From: Reyranella massiliensis 521 | Lineage (GTDB): Bacteria; Pseudomonadota; Alphaproteobacteria; Reyranellales; Reyranellaceae | Direction of reading: 5' to 3' | Assembly: GCA_945862125.1 (NCBI GenBank) | Contig: CAMAYC010000050.1 | Location: 1-32,945, forward strand | Length of the DNA: 32,945 bases | In this document: in pieces, positions 14,094 to 21,857 of the stretch | Position numbering within the stretch: position 1 is the first letter of the stretch | Layout of the letters: every line of letters starts with the position of its first letter | Position numbers and translations under genes: made by a program | Notes under the pieces: model-generated | What the model was told of the DNA's origin: nothing | The model's database searches: none | Seen by the model: the letters and a program-made list of their open reading frames with translations, nothing else

Positions 14094-14701
14094 TCTTGAG
14101 ACTCCAGGCCGATGCCATGGCCGGCCAAAAACGACAGCAGCGGCAGCAGGGGCAGGCCGAGGATGGTGAAGTAATCGCCGTCGACGCGGCTGAACAGATG
14201 CGCGCCCAGCCCTTCTAGCTGATAGGCGCCCACCGACGTCGTCACCTGCTCGCCGGCCCGGGCCAGATAGGCATCGATGAACGAGTCGGTGAATGGCCGC
14301 ATGGTCAGTCGGGCGCGCTCGTTGCAATGCCACAGGCGCACGCCGGCGCGTGCCACTACCACCGAGGAGCAGAGCTCATGCGACTGGCCGGCGAGCGCCA
14401 GAAGCTGCTCGCGGGCGGCGGCCAGCGTCGGCGGTTTGTCGAACTGGCGGCCGTCGCAGGCGAGCGTCGAATCGGCGCCGATCACCATCGCCGCGGGATG
14501 CCGGGCCGAGACCCGCTTCGCCTTGAGTTCGGCCAGCGTCTCGGCGACATCCTGCGGTGAGGCGCGTTCGCCGAGCAGGCTCAACTTGACCTCGTCCTCG
14601 TCGACGCCCGACGTTTCGATATCGAAAGCAAGCCCGGCGTTGGTGAGGAGTTGGCGCCGTGAGGCGCTGGCGGAGGCGAGGATGAGTGCGGGGACGGACA
14701 T
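14090..14701 (-). CDS. maf: Maf family nucleoside triphosphate pyrophosphatase
   Basis: The 203-residue protein belongs to the Maf/YhdE/YceF family, which hydrolyses non-canonical or excess nucleoside triphosphates to monophosphates and has been linked to septum control. The N-terminal signature LILASASASRRQLL (6-19, SxSxRR), VIGADSTLACDGRQFDKP with the catalytic Asp, and the C-terminal GAYQLEGLGAHLFSRVDGDYFTILGLPL are all present. ADST in place of ADTV, and the family's known subgroup differences, leave open whether dTTP/UTP or modified nucleotides are preferred. It precedes aroE with a 4-bp overlap, the usual alphaproteobacterial arrangement. Confidence 0.93.
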   Translation of the reverse strand: MSVPALILASASASRRQLLTNAGLAFDIETSGVDEDEVKLSLLGERASPQDVAETLAELKAKRVSARHPAAMVIGADSTLACDGRQFDKPPTLAAAREQLLALAGQSHELCSSVVVARAGVRLWHCNERARLTMRPFTDSFIDAYLARAGEQVTTSVGAYQLEGLGAHLFSRVDGDYFTILGLPLLPLLSFLAGHGIGLESQE

Positions 14702-14713
14702 GATCTGTGACGC

Positions 14714-15835
14714 TTACGCGGGTTCGACGCGGAACAGGCCGCCGTCATTGGCGTGGGTGACGACATAGAGGAGCCCATCGGGGCCCTGACGCACGTCGCG
14801 GATATAGGGAAGTCGGTCGACGAGCAACCGCTCTTCACTGCGGTATCGCTCGCCATCGACTTCGATGCGGAACAGTGCCTCGTTCGACAGGGCGCCGGTG
14901 AAGACAGAGCCCCGCCAGCCCGGGAAGCGCTGGCCGGTGTAAAAGCAAAGGCCGGAGGGCGAGATCGACGGCACCCAGACGCGCACCGGGTCCTGCAGGC
15001 CGGGCAGACTTTTGTGATCGCTGATCTTGGCGCCGCTGTAGTCGATGCCGTGGGTGACGATCGGCCAGCCATAGTTGGCGCCGGCAGTGAGCAGGTTGAG
15101 CTCGTCGCCGCCGCGCGGACCATGTTCGACCAGCCACATCCGGCCGGTGTCGGGATTCATCGCCAGGCCCTGAGGATTGCGATGGCCGTAGGTGAAAATC
15201 TCCGGCCGTGCACCGGCCCGGCCGACGAAAGGATTGTCCGAGGGCACCGAGCCGTCGTCGCGCAAGCGGACCACCTTGCCGCCGAGATCGCCGAGATCCT
15301 GGGCGCGGCGCATCTGGTAGCGTTCGCCTGTCGTCACGTACATCAAACCGTCACGATCGAAGGCGATGCGCGAGCCGAAATGCAGGCCACCCGAGGTGCG
15401 CGGCAGGGCCTCGAAGATGGGCGTAACGTTGCGCAGGCCGCCATCGGTGAACTCGGCCCGTGCCACCACGGTGGCGGCGCCGCCGGCGCCCTCGGCCGAG
15501 TAGGACAGGTACAGCACGCGATTGCGCACGAATTCGGGATGCAGGCAGACGTCGAGCAGGCCCCCCTGGTTGCTGGCATAGATCTTCGGCACGCCGCCGA
15601 GCGGTGTGCGCTCCAGTCTCCCGTTGGAGAACAGGCGCAGGCGGCCGGGCCTCTCGGTGATCAGCAGCCGTCCGTCAGGCAGGAACGCGATGCTCCAGGG
15701 CTGTTCGAGATCGCGGCTGAGCGTCGCCAGGCGGTACGCCGCTTTGGTGCTCCGGGTGACATCCTGCGCCTGGACGATGGTGGGCACGGCGAGCCCTGAG
15801 GCGGTTGCAGCAGCGAGGAAACGACGGCGGCGCAT
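14714..15835 (-). CDS. PQQ-dependent aldose sugar dehydrogenase-like secreted beta-propeller
   Basis: The 373-residue protein has an N-terminal signal peptide with consecutive arginines before a hydrophobic stretch (MRRRRFLAAATASGLAVP, cleavage plausible after residue 23), which fits Tat export. The mature part is a six-bladed propeller of the soluble glucose/aldose sugar dehydrogenase type: LEQPWSIAFLPDGRLLITER, SNQGGLLDVCLHPEF, GGLHFGSRIAFDRDGLMYVTTGER, YGHRNPQGLAMNP, EHGPRGGDELNLLTAGANYGWP. The GGLHFGSRI, GHRNPQG and EHGPRGGDE motifs surround the pyrroloquinoline quinone and calcium sites in this family. It would oxidise sugars in the periplasm. PQQ synthesis genes are not in the window. 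It lies 12 bp upstream of maf. Confidence 0.88.
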   Translation of the reverse strand: MRRRRFLAAATASGLAVPTIVQAQDVTRSTKAAYRLATLSRDLEQPWSIAFLPDGRLLITERPGRLRLFSNGRLERTPLGGVPKIYASNQGGLLDVCLHPEFVRNRVLYLSYSAEGAGGAATVVARAEFTDGGLRNVTPIFEALPRTSGGLHFGSRIAFDRDGLMYVTTGERYQMRRAQDLGDLGGKVVRLRDDGSVPSDNPFVGRAGARPEIFTYGHRNPQGLAMNPDTGRMWLVEHGPRGGDELNLLTAGANYGWPIVTHGIDYSGAKISDHKSLPGLQDPVRVWVPSISPSGLCFYTGQRFPGWRGSVFTGALSNEALFRIEVDGERYRSEERLLVDRLPYIRDVRQGPDGLLYVVTHANDGGLFRVEPA

Positions 15836-15947
15836 AGACCCTCGGGGCAGCAGGGATGTGGGCCAGCCTGGCCGGGCTGGCGCGCGGGATGCCGGTCACT
15901 ATACTCGACCGCCGCAACCGGCCCCATAAGCCTGAGGGGACTTTTCC

Positions 15948-16010
15948 GTGACCGACCGCTTGCGATCGAGCGCGACATGGAACGGGTCCAGCAGGCACGC
16001 CGCCGAATAG
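15948..16010 (+). CDS. possible 20-residue leader peptide (weak)
   Basis: In the 203-bp divergent spacer between the sugar dehydrogenase and the quinone oxidoreductase, a GTG preceded by GAGGGG opens a 20-codon frame (MTDRLRSSATWNGSSRHAAE) ending 28 bp before the next ATG. A TATACT hexamer at 15900-15905 could be a -10 for it, but no clear -35 is present. No family or leader-peptide type is recognised. Chance is a real alternative. Confidence 0.15.
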   Translation: MTDRLRSSATWNGSSRHAAE

Positions 16011-16038
16011 CTATCTGATTTCAAGGGAGAGAGAAGAG

Positions 16039-17016
16039 ATGTCCAAGTCCATTCTGATGCACGAGAACGGTGGCCCGGAGAAGATGAAGCTCGAGGAGGT
16101 CGAGGTCGGCTCGCCCGGCCCCGGGCAGGTGAAGATCCGCCACACTGCGATCGGCCTCAACTTCATCGACGTCTACACGCGCTCTGGCCTCTATGCGACG
16201 CCGCTGCCGAACGCGGTTGGCCGTGAGGCCGCCGGCGTCATCGTCGAAGTCGGACCGAAGGTGCGCGGCTTCAAGAAGGGCGACCGCGTCGCCTACTGCG
16301 GCGTGCTGGGCGCCTACTGCCAGGAGCGCCTGATGGGCGTCGACCAGCTCGTGCACGTGCCCAAGGGCGTGAGCGACGAGCAGGCCGCGGCCATCATGCT
16401 GAAGGGCATGACCACGGAATATCTCGTCGACCACACTGCCAAGGCTTGGCTGAAGAAGGGCGACATCATCCTGTTCCATGCCGCCGCCGGCGGCGTCGGC
16501 CTGCTGTTCGGCCAATGGGCCAAGGCGCGTGGTTACAAGGTGATCGGCACCGTGTCGTCGCCTGAGAAGGCGGCCCTTGCCAAGAAGAACGGCTACAAGT
16601 GGACGATCGACTACAGCAAGGAAAACATCGTCGAGCAGGTGATGAAGATCACCAAGGGTAAGAAGGTGCCGGTTGTGTTCGACGGCGTCGGCAAGGACAC
16701 ATGGGCTGCCTCGCTGGACGTTCTGCAGCCGCGCGGCCTGATGGTCTCGTTCGGCAACGCCTCGGGCGCCGTGCCGCCGCAGTCTGTCGGTATCCTGAAC
16801 GCCAAGGGCTCACTCTACCTGACCCGTCCGAGCCTCGGCGCCTACACTGCCACGCGCGCCGATCTCGAAGCCTCGGCCAAGTCGCTGTTCAAGATGGTCA
16901 AGAGCGGCAAGGTGAAGATTGCCATCGATCAGCACTATCCGCTGGCCGAAGCAGCGCAGGCGCATATCGATCTGGAGAGCCGCAAGACGACGGGCCAGAC
17001 GATCCTGGTGCCCTGA
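16039..17016 (+). CDS. NADPH:quinone oxidoreductase, zeta-crystallin type
   Basis: The 325-residue protein is a zinc-free medium-chain dehydrogenase/reductase. The N-terminal catalytic domain includes GLNFIDVYTRSGLY and LPNAVGREAAGVIVEVG, the quinone oxidoreductase signature; the nucleotide-binding domain has HAAAGGVGLLFGQWAKARG (AAxGGVG) and GTVSSPEKAALAKKNGY. The structural-zinc cysteines of alcohol dehydrogenases are absent. It would reduce quinones or activated alkenes with NADPH in the cytosol. The Shine-Dalgarno is strong (AAGGGAGAG). coaE starts 22 bp downstream, so the three plus-strand genes to dnaQ may be cotranscribed. Confidence 0.9.
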   Translation: MSKSILMHENGGPEKMKLEEVEVGSPGPGQVKIRHTAIGLNFIDVYTRSGLYATPLPNAVGREAAGVIVEVGPKVRGFKKGDRVAYCGVLGAYCQERLMGVDQLVHVPKGVSDEQAAAIMLKGMTTEYLVDHTAKAWLKKGDIILFHAAAGGVGLLFGQWAKARGYKVIGTVSSPEKAALAKKNGYKWTIDYSKENIVEQVMKITKGKKVPVVFDGVGKDTWAASLDVLQPRGLMVSFGNASGAVPPQSVGILNAKGSLYLTRPSLGAYTATRADLEASAKSLFKMVKSGKVKIAIDQHYPLAEAAQAHIDLESRKTTGQTILVP

Positions 17017-17038
17017 CGCCGGCGAGGCGTCTGCACGA

Positions 17039-17701
17039 ATGGTCATCGTCGGACTGACCGGATCGATCGGCATGGGCAAGTCGACCGCGGCGAAGATGCT
17101 GCGGGAGATGGGAGTGCCTGTGTACGACGCCGATGCCGCTGTTCATGCGCTGCAGGCACCGGGCGGCGCTGCCCTTCCCGGCATCGAGGCGGCGTTCCCC
17201 GGTGTCGTGAAGGCGGGCGTGCTCGACCGCCAGGCGCTGGGCGCGCGCGTCTTCGGCAACAAGTCCGCACTGCGCCAGCTTGAGGCCATCGTTCATCCGC
17301 TGGTGGGCCGTCGGCAGAAGGCGTTTCTGCGCCGGGCCGCACTGGCGGGAGAAAAGCTGGTCGTCCTCGATATCCCTTTGCTGTTCGAGGGGCTGGGCGA
17401 GCGCCGCGTCGATGCCACCCTGGTGGTGAGCGCGCCGGCCTTCCTGCAGCGCCGTCGTGTCATGGCCCGGCCCGGCATGACAGCGGAGAAACTCGACGGC
17501 ATCCTGCGCCAGCAGGTGCCGGACGCCCTGAAACGCCGCAAGGCCAGCATCGTCATCCCGACCGGACTGGGGCTGGCGCCGACGCGGGCCGCGTTGGCTG
17601 CCGCCGTCGCTCGGCTGCGACAGTGTCCCGGGCGCTTTTGGCCACCTAATCCGTGGCGGGAACGATTCACAGGCCAGCTCGCACGCACCCGTCGCAAATA
17701 G
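17039..17701 (+). CDS. coaE: dephospho-CoA kinase
   Basis: The 220-residue enzyme phosphorylates the 3'-hydroxyl of dephospho-CoA, the last step of coenzyme A synthesis. The P-loop is GSIGMGKST (9-17), VYDADAAVHALQ carries the substrate-binding Asp, and LVVLDIPLLFEG is the family CoA-domain signature; QQVPDALKRRKA near the C-terminus is the lid/base region. The start is the ATG at 17039; in-frame sequence further upstream overlaps the previous gene. The C-terminal 20 residues (PWRERFTGQLARTRRK region) are an unconserved basic tail. dnaQ follows after 14 bp. Confidence 0.94.
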   Translation: MVIVGLTGSIGMGKSTAAKMLREMGVPVYDADAAVHALQAPGGAALPGIEAAFPGVVKAGVLDRQALGARVFGNKSALRQLEAIVHPLVGRRQKAFLRRAALAGEKLVVLDIPLLFEGLGERRVDATLVVSAPAFLQRRRVMARPGMTAEKLDGILRQQVPDALKRRKASIVIPTGLGLAPTRAALAAAVARLRQCPGRFWPPNPWRERFTGQLARTRRK

Positions 17702-17715
17702 GCTAAACGGTCGGG

Positions 17716-18396
17716 ATGCGCGAAATCGTCCTCGACACCGAGACCACTGGACTCGATCCGCTGTCGGGCCATCGCATCGTCGAAGTGGGCTGCCTGGAGC
17801 TGGTGAACATGGTCGCCACCGGCATTACCTTTCACTGCTACTTCAATCCCGAGCGCGACATGCCGACCGGCGCGCTGGATGTGCACGGCCTTACTGAAGA
17901 ATTCCTGTCTGACAAACCGTTGTTCGGCGACAAGGCCGACGAGCTGCTGGCCTTCCTGGGCGATGCGCAGCTCGTGATTCATAACGCGCAATTCGACCTG
18001 GGCTTCCTCAACGCCGAACTCGAACGCGCGGGCAAGGCCCGGATTGCCAACCCCTACGTCGACACCGTGTCGATGGCGCGGCGCAAATTCCCTGGGCAGC
18101 GCGCCAGCCTCGACGCCCTGTGCGAGCGCTTCGGCATCGACAATGCGCATCGCACCAAGCACGGCGCGCTGCTCGACTCGGAGCTGTTGGCCGAGGTCTA
18201 CCTGGAACTGAGTGGCGGCCGGCAACGCGATCTCGGCCTGGCCCCGGAGATGGCGGGCACCGCCTCGGACGGCACGTCGGCGCCGAACAACCGGCCGGTT
18301 CGGCCAGCCCGGCCGCACGTCGTGGGCGCGGCCGAACTCGCGGCCCACGCCGAATTCCTGAAGAAGCTCAGCGACCCGCTTTGGCTGAAGGCCTGA
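17716..18396 (+). CDS. dnaQ: DNA polymerase III epsilon subunit (3'-5' proofreading exonuclease)
   Basis: The 226-residue protein is the DEDDh proofreading exonuclease of the replicative polymerase. All five catalytic residues are visible: D7 and E9 in LDTETTG, D94 in [12 protein letters not shown]149 and D154 in [17 protein letters not shown]. The C-terminal about 50 residues (after LGLAPEMAG) are Pro/Ala-rich and end in a helix ([19 protein letters not shown]), the segment that in E. coli epsilon binds the polymerase alpha subunit. It is convergent with secB, 18 bp apart. The coaE-dnaQ-secB order is typical of alphaproteobacteria. Confidence 0.96.
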   Translation: MREIVLDTETTGLDPLSGHRIVEVGCLELVNMVATGITFHCYFNPERDMPTGALDVHGLTEEFLSDKPLFGDKADELLAFLGDAQLVIHNAQFDLGFLNAELERAGKARIANPYVDTVSMARRKFPGQRASLDALCERFGIDNAHRTKHGALLDSELLAEVYLELSGGRQRDLGLAPEMAGTASDGTSAPNNRPVRPARPHVVGAAELAAHAEFLKKLSDPLWLKA

Positions 18397-18414
18397 GCGG
18401 ATCGCAGCGACTGG

Positions 18415-18927
18415 CTAGGCGTGGCCGACCGGACCGTCGGCCACGCCGGGCATCCGGCCGCCGTTGGCTTCGAGCTGCTGGCGATAGAGCGCGACGAAAT
18501 CCACTGGTGCGATGTTGAGCGGCGGAAAGCCTGCCTCGCGCGTGGCGTTGGCCACGACGGCGCGAGCGAACGGGAACAGTAGGCGCGGCGTCTCGATGAA
18601 CAGCAGCGGCCCGTAGGCCTCCTGCGGCAGCTCACCCAGGGAAACGGTGCCGGCATAGACCAGCTCGAGCATGAACAGCGGCTCTTTTTCGGGCGTCTGG
18701 GCACTGGCCTCGATCGTGAGCGCGACCTCGAAGGTCTTGGCGTCGAACTGGCGGTTGGTCACCTGGACGTTGAGGGTGAGTTGCGGCTGGGTCTGCTCGA
18801 TCAGGCTCTGCGGCGCGCGCGGGTTCTCGAAGCTCAGGTCCTTGATGTACTGGCCGTGCATGGTGAGCGGGGCGACCGCCTGGGGCTGGTCGGCGGACGG
18901 CGGGGCAGGCGGGGGCGTCGTCGTCAT
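18415..18927 (-). CDS. secB: protein-export chaperone SecB
   Basis: The 170-residue protein is the tetrameric cytosolic chaperone that keeps precursors unfolded and passes them to SecA. Family features: GQYIKDLSFENPRAP near the N-terminus, LTLNVQVTNRQFDAKTFEVAL, FMLELVYAGTVSLGELP, LFIETPRLLFPFARAVVANAT and FPPLNIAPVDFVALYRQQ. A Pro/Ala-rich N-terminal extension and a Gly-rich tail make it longer than E. coli SecB (155). A 162-bp divergent spacer separates it from the amidotransferase gene. Confidence 0.95.
   Translation of the reverse strand: MTTTPPPAPPSADQPQAVAPLTMHGQYIKDLSFENPRAPQSLIEQTQPQLTLNVQVTNRQFDAKTFEVALTIEASAQTPEKEPLFMLELVYAGTVSLGELPQEAYGPLLFIETPRLLFPFARAVVANATREAGFPPLNIAPVDFVALYRQQLEANGGRMPGVADGPVGHA
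18421..18444. other. 9-bp hairpin in the 3' end of secB coding sequence
   Basis: GTGGCCGAC (18421-18429) and GTCGGCCAC (18436-18444) are perfect reverse complements around CGGACC. It lies within the last codons of secB and 25 bp past the dnaQ stop, so it could block converging polymerases or fold in the 3' end of dnaQ mRNA. No U-tract is present. Confidence 0.45.
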
Positions 18928-19089
18928 GGCGTACTTTCACTCGGTTGGGCTTTTAGGGTTCGACGGCGCGGGCGGTACCATGCAGGGCTGCACTGCACAA
19001 GGCGCGGGCAGGCGCGTTCCCGAGGCAATTGCCAAGGGTCCTGCCGTTGGCGATGATAAACCGTTCTATTTTCAGGATTTGGCACGGAT

Positions 19090-19908
19090 ATGGATCGGTC
19101 TGTTGTGCGGCCTCTTGTCGGCGTTTCCGCCTGTTTCAAGGAGAACGGGCGGGGTGGCTGGCATCACACCGTGGGTGACAAGTACGTCCAGGCGGTAGTC
19201 CGTGCCGTCGGCGCCCTGCCGGTGCTGATCCCGGCCATCGGACCGGAACTCGGCGATGACGCCGCCACGACCGAAGCCCTCGACCGGCTGCTGGAGACGC
19301 TCGACGGCGTCCTGCTGACCGGCAGCCCCTCCAATGTCGAGCCGCACCACTACGGCAAGGAGAGCCGGCCGGGCACGGCCCACGATGCCGCCCGCGACGC
19401 CACCACCCTGCCGCTGATCCGGCACACGATCGATCGCGGCCTGCCGCTATTTGCGATTTGCCGCGGCCTTCAGGAGGTCAATGTGGCGCTGGGCGGTTCG
19501 CTGCATCAGCTCGTGCACGAAGTCGATGGCCGACGCGATCATCGCTCGCCGAAGTCGCCCGACATGGACGTTAACTATGCACCGGCGCATGACGTCGATA
19601 TCGTCGCGGGCGGGTTGCTGCATCGACTGCTGGGCGAACGGCGGGTGAGGGTAAATTCTCTGCATGCGCAGGGCGTCGATGTCCTGGCATCGCGCGCGCG
19701 GGTGGAGGCGACGTGTTGTGAGGACGGTCAGGTCGAGGCGCTGAGCGTGCCCGACGCGCCAGGCTTCGTCCTCGCGCTGCAATGGCATCCTGAATACAAG
19801 GCGCTCGAGAATCCGGTTTCGATGAAGGTGTTCTCGGCCTTTGCCGCGGCCTGCCGTGACCGCGCTGCGGCCAGGATGGGCGTCCCGCTGCGGGCCGCCG
19901 CCGAATAG
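19090..19908 (+). CDS. gamma-glutamyl-gamma-aminobutyrate hydrolase family protein (class I glutamine amidotransferase fold)
   Basis: The 272-residue protein belongs to peptidase family C26 (PuuD-like). The nucleophile is C124 in LFAICRGLQEVNVALGG; the other triad residues are H233 and E235 in QWHPEY. The N-terminal RPLVGVSACFKENGRGGWHHTVGDKYVQAV and LLTGSPSNVEPHHYG match the family. PuuD releases GABA from gamma-glutamyl-GABA in putrescine breakdown, but no other puu gene is present and relatives hydrolyse other gamma-glutamyl amides, so the substrate is open. A gentisate dioxygenase-like gene follows 16 bp later. Confidence 0.85.
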   Translation: MDRSVVRPLVGVSACFKENGRGGWHHTVGDKYVQAVVRAVGALPVLIPAIGPELGDDAATTEALDRLLETLDGVLLTGSPSNVEPHHYGKESRPGTAHDAARDATTLPLIRHTIDRGLPLFAICRGLQEVNVALGGSLHQLVHEVDGRRDHRSPKSPDMDVNYAPAHDVDIVAGGLLHRLLGERRVRVNSLHAQGVDVLASRARVEATCCEDGQVEALSVPDAPGFVLALQWHPEYKALENPVSMKVFSAFAAACRDRAAARMGVPLRAAAE

Positions 19909-19924
19909 GCATTGGGCGCCTACC

Positions 19925-20968
19925 GTGGCCGCTGAGCCCACCCGCAACAACGCACGCCGCGATTTCTACGAGCGCATCGGCGGCCTCTCGATGGCGCCGT
20001 TGTGGGAGTCGTTGCACCAACTCGTGCCGCCGCAGCCTGCGCCAAAATACCAGGCGGCGAGCTGGGACTACGACAAGGTGCGGCCGTTCCTGATGGAATC
20101 GGGCACGCTGATCACCGCCAAGGAGGCGGTGCGTCGCGTGCTGATCCTGGAGAATCCGGCAATGCCGGGCAGCGCCTGCATCACACCGACGCTCTATGCC
20201 GGCCTGCAGCTCATCCTGCCGGGCGAGGTGGCGCCTGCCCATCGCCATACCCAGTCGGCGCTGCGCTTCATCGTCGAGGGCGAGGGCGCCTACACCGCCG
20301 TCGATGGCGAGCGCACGATCATGCACGAGGGTGACTTCGTCATCACGCCGACCTGGACCTGGCACGATCACGGTAACGATTCGTCGAAGCCGATGGTGTG
20401 GCTGGACGGACTCGATATTCCGCTGGTGGCGATGTTCAATGCGGGCTTCGCCGAGAATGGTGAGACCGATGAGCAGGTCGTCACCACCCCTGAAGGCACG
20501 TCGGACGCCAAATTTGCCAGCGGTCTGCTGCCGGTCGACTGGAAGCCGGTAAAGCAGACCTCGCCGATCTTCAACTATCCCTATGCCCGCACACGCGAGG
20601 CGCTGCAGGGGCTGGCCAAGGCCGGCCCGCCCGACGCCTGCCACGGCTACAAGCTGCGTTACGTCAATCCGGCGAACGGCGGGGCGCCGATCGCCACCAT
20701 GGGCACCTTCATGCAGCTCCTGCCCAAGGGATTCGAGAGCGCGCCCTACCGCAGCACCGACGGCACGGTCTTCTCAGTGGTCGAGGGCACGGGCGAGAGC
20801 AAGATCGGCGACAAGGTGATGCGCTGGAAGAAGCGTGATCATTTCGTCGTGCCGAGCTGGGCCAAAGTAGAGCACCGCGCCGATACCGACGCGGTGCTGT
20901 TCTCCTTTTCCGACCGACCGGTGCAGGAGAAGCTCGACCTGTGGCGCGAGGATCGCGCCGGCAAGTAA
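19925..20968 (+). CDS. gentisate 1,2-dioxygenase-like bicupin
   Basis: The 347-residue protein has two cupin domains. The N-terminal cupin holds PAHRHTQSALRFIVEGEG, with the HxH iron ligands and the arginine environment of ring-cleaving gentisate/salicylate dioxygenases, then GDFVITPTWTWHDHGN with the third histidine. The C-terminal cupin (GTFMQLLPKGFESAPYRSTD, KKRDHFVVPSWAKVEHR) is the typical non-metal half. Gentisate dioxygenase opens gentisate to maleylpyruvate using Fe(II) and O2; 1-hydroxy-2-naphthoate or salicylate dioxygenases share this layout. The GTG at 19925 is preferred because it includes ARRDFYERIGG; the ATG at 19991 is an alternative. No maleylpyruvate isomerase or fumarylpyruvate hydrolase is adjacent. 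The stop directly abuts the convergent DUF4394 stop. Confidence 0.88.
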   Translation: MAAEPTRNNARRDFYERIGGLSMAPLWESLHQLVPPQPAPKYQAASWDYDKVRPFLMESGTLITAKEAVRRVLILENPAMPGSACITPTLYAGLQLILPGEVAPAHRHTQSALRFIVEGEGAYTAVDGERTIMHEGDFVITPTWTWHDHGNDSSKPMVWLDGLDIPLVAMFNAGFAENGETDEQVVTTPEGTSDAKFASGLLPVDWKPVKQTSPIFNYPYARTREALQGLAKAGPPDACHGYKLRYVNPANGGAPIATMGTFMQLLPKGFESAPYRSTDGTVFSVVEGTGESKIGDKVMRWKKRDHFVVPSWAKVEHRADTDAVLFSFSDRPVQEKLDLWREDRAGK

Positions 20969-21760
20969 CTAGTTCCAGACCGCGATATCGACCAGCTTGC
21001 CATTCATGCCCTTGATCATGCCGACCTGCGTGGCCTTGCCGCTGGTGAGATCCAGCGTGTAGAGCGCGTCGCCGGCGATCAGGTAGGCGGTGTTCTTGCC
21101 TTCGCCGTCGTTGGCGATGTCCATCACCAGGTCGGCCGGGGCCGTGACGCCGACCATGCCGCGGGTCTTCAGAACGCCGTCGTTTGGCGGATTCTGCAGC
21201 ACCAGCGCACCGTTGCCGCCATCGACATGGAACAGCTCAGTGCCCTTGGCACCCTTCATCGAGTTGGTGTAGGCGCCGGCGGCGACCGCCGGCTTCTTGG
21301 CCGCGCTGGCATCGGCGGCATCGTAGTTGAGCGGCTTGTCGATCAGCGTGGCGCCGGTGTCGACATTGATGCGCAGGCTGACGCCATCGGCGGCGATCAC
21401 GCGCAGGCGGTCGGCCACGGGGTTGAAGTCGACGACCGGGCGCGGTCCCAGCGCCACCTTCTCCGACAACATGCTGCCCGCCGTGGCGGCACCGCTCATG
21501 TGGTCGATGACGACAAGCTGCCCGGCCGCGGTGAGGCCGTAGAGCTTGCCGTCGGCCGGACGTTGGTCGATGCCCACGATCTTGTCAGCGCCGGAAATCG
21601 CCATGGGCGCGGAGGCGGCCATCGTGGCCGTGTCGATCTTCACCAGCGTGTTGTCGGCGGTCAGGCCGACCAGGGTCGCCGCCTCGGCCGAGGCGATGCC
21701 GATCGAAAGTGCCAGCAGAGATGCGCCGCCAAGGCATGCGAATTTGCTCGTGAAAGCCAT
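20969..21760 (-). CDS. secreted DUF4394 domain protein
   Basis: The 263-residue protein begins with a signal peptide (MAFTSKFACLGGASLLAL, cleavage likely after about residue 27, ASAEA). The mature part has repeated short strands of the DUF4394 type: LVGLTADNTLVKIDTATM, VGIDQRPADGKLYGLTAAG, VDFNPVADRLRVIAADG, LRINVDTGATLID and LYTLDLTSGKATQVG. These look like propeller blades. No enzymatic residue is known for the family. A strong Shine-Dalgarno (AGGAGAGG) precedes the ATG at 21760. It lies downstream of the LytTR gene on the same strand across a 97-bp gap that carries a hairpin. Confidence 0.82.
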   Translation of the reverse strand: MAFTSKFACLGGASLLALSIGIASAEAATLVGLTADNTLVKIDTATMAASAPMAISGADKIVGIDQRPADGKLYGLTAAGQLVVIDHMSGAATAGSMLSEKVALGPRPVVDFNPVADRLRVIAADGVSLRINVDTGATLIDKPLNYDAADASAAKKPAVAAGAYTNSMKGAKGTELFHVDGGNGALVLQNPPNDGVLKTRGMVGVTAPADLVMDIANDGEGKNTAYLIAGDALYTLDLTSGKATQVGMIKGMNGKLVDIAVWN

Positions 21761-21837
21761 ATTTGCCTCTCCTGTTCCGCGTTTCGTGCCAGATCGCACG
21801 ATCCTTAGACGCAGCAAGAGGTCACCCCGGATGCGCT

Positions 21838-21857
21838 CTCTCACGGACTCGTGAGAG
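21838..21857. other. 7-bp inverted repeat just after the LytTR stop codon
   Basis: CTCTCAC (21838-21844) and GTGAGAG (21851-21857) flank GGACTC. On the minus strand it directly follows the LytTR gene and precedes the DUF4394 gene. It is either a weak terminator without a U-tract or an operator for the DUF4394 gene. Confidence 0.4.

Noticed and set aside
18928-19089. Promoter for the amidotransferase gene (TTGCCA-17-GATGAT)
   Set aside because: The -10 match is poor and several equally weak alternatives exist in the spacer.
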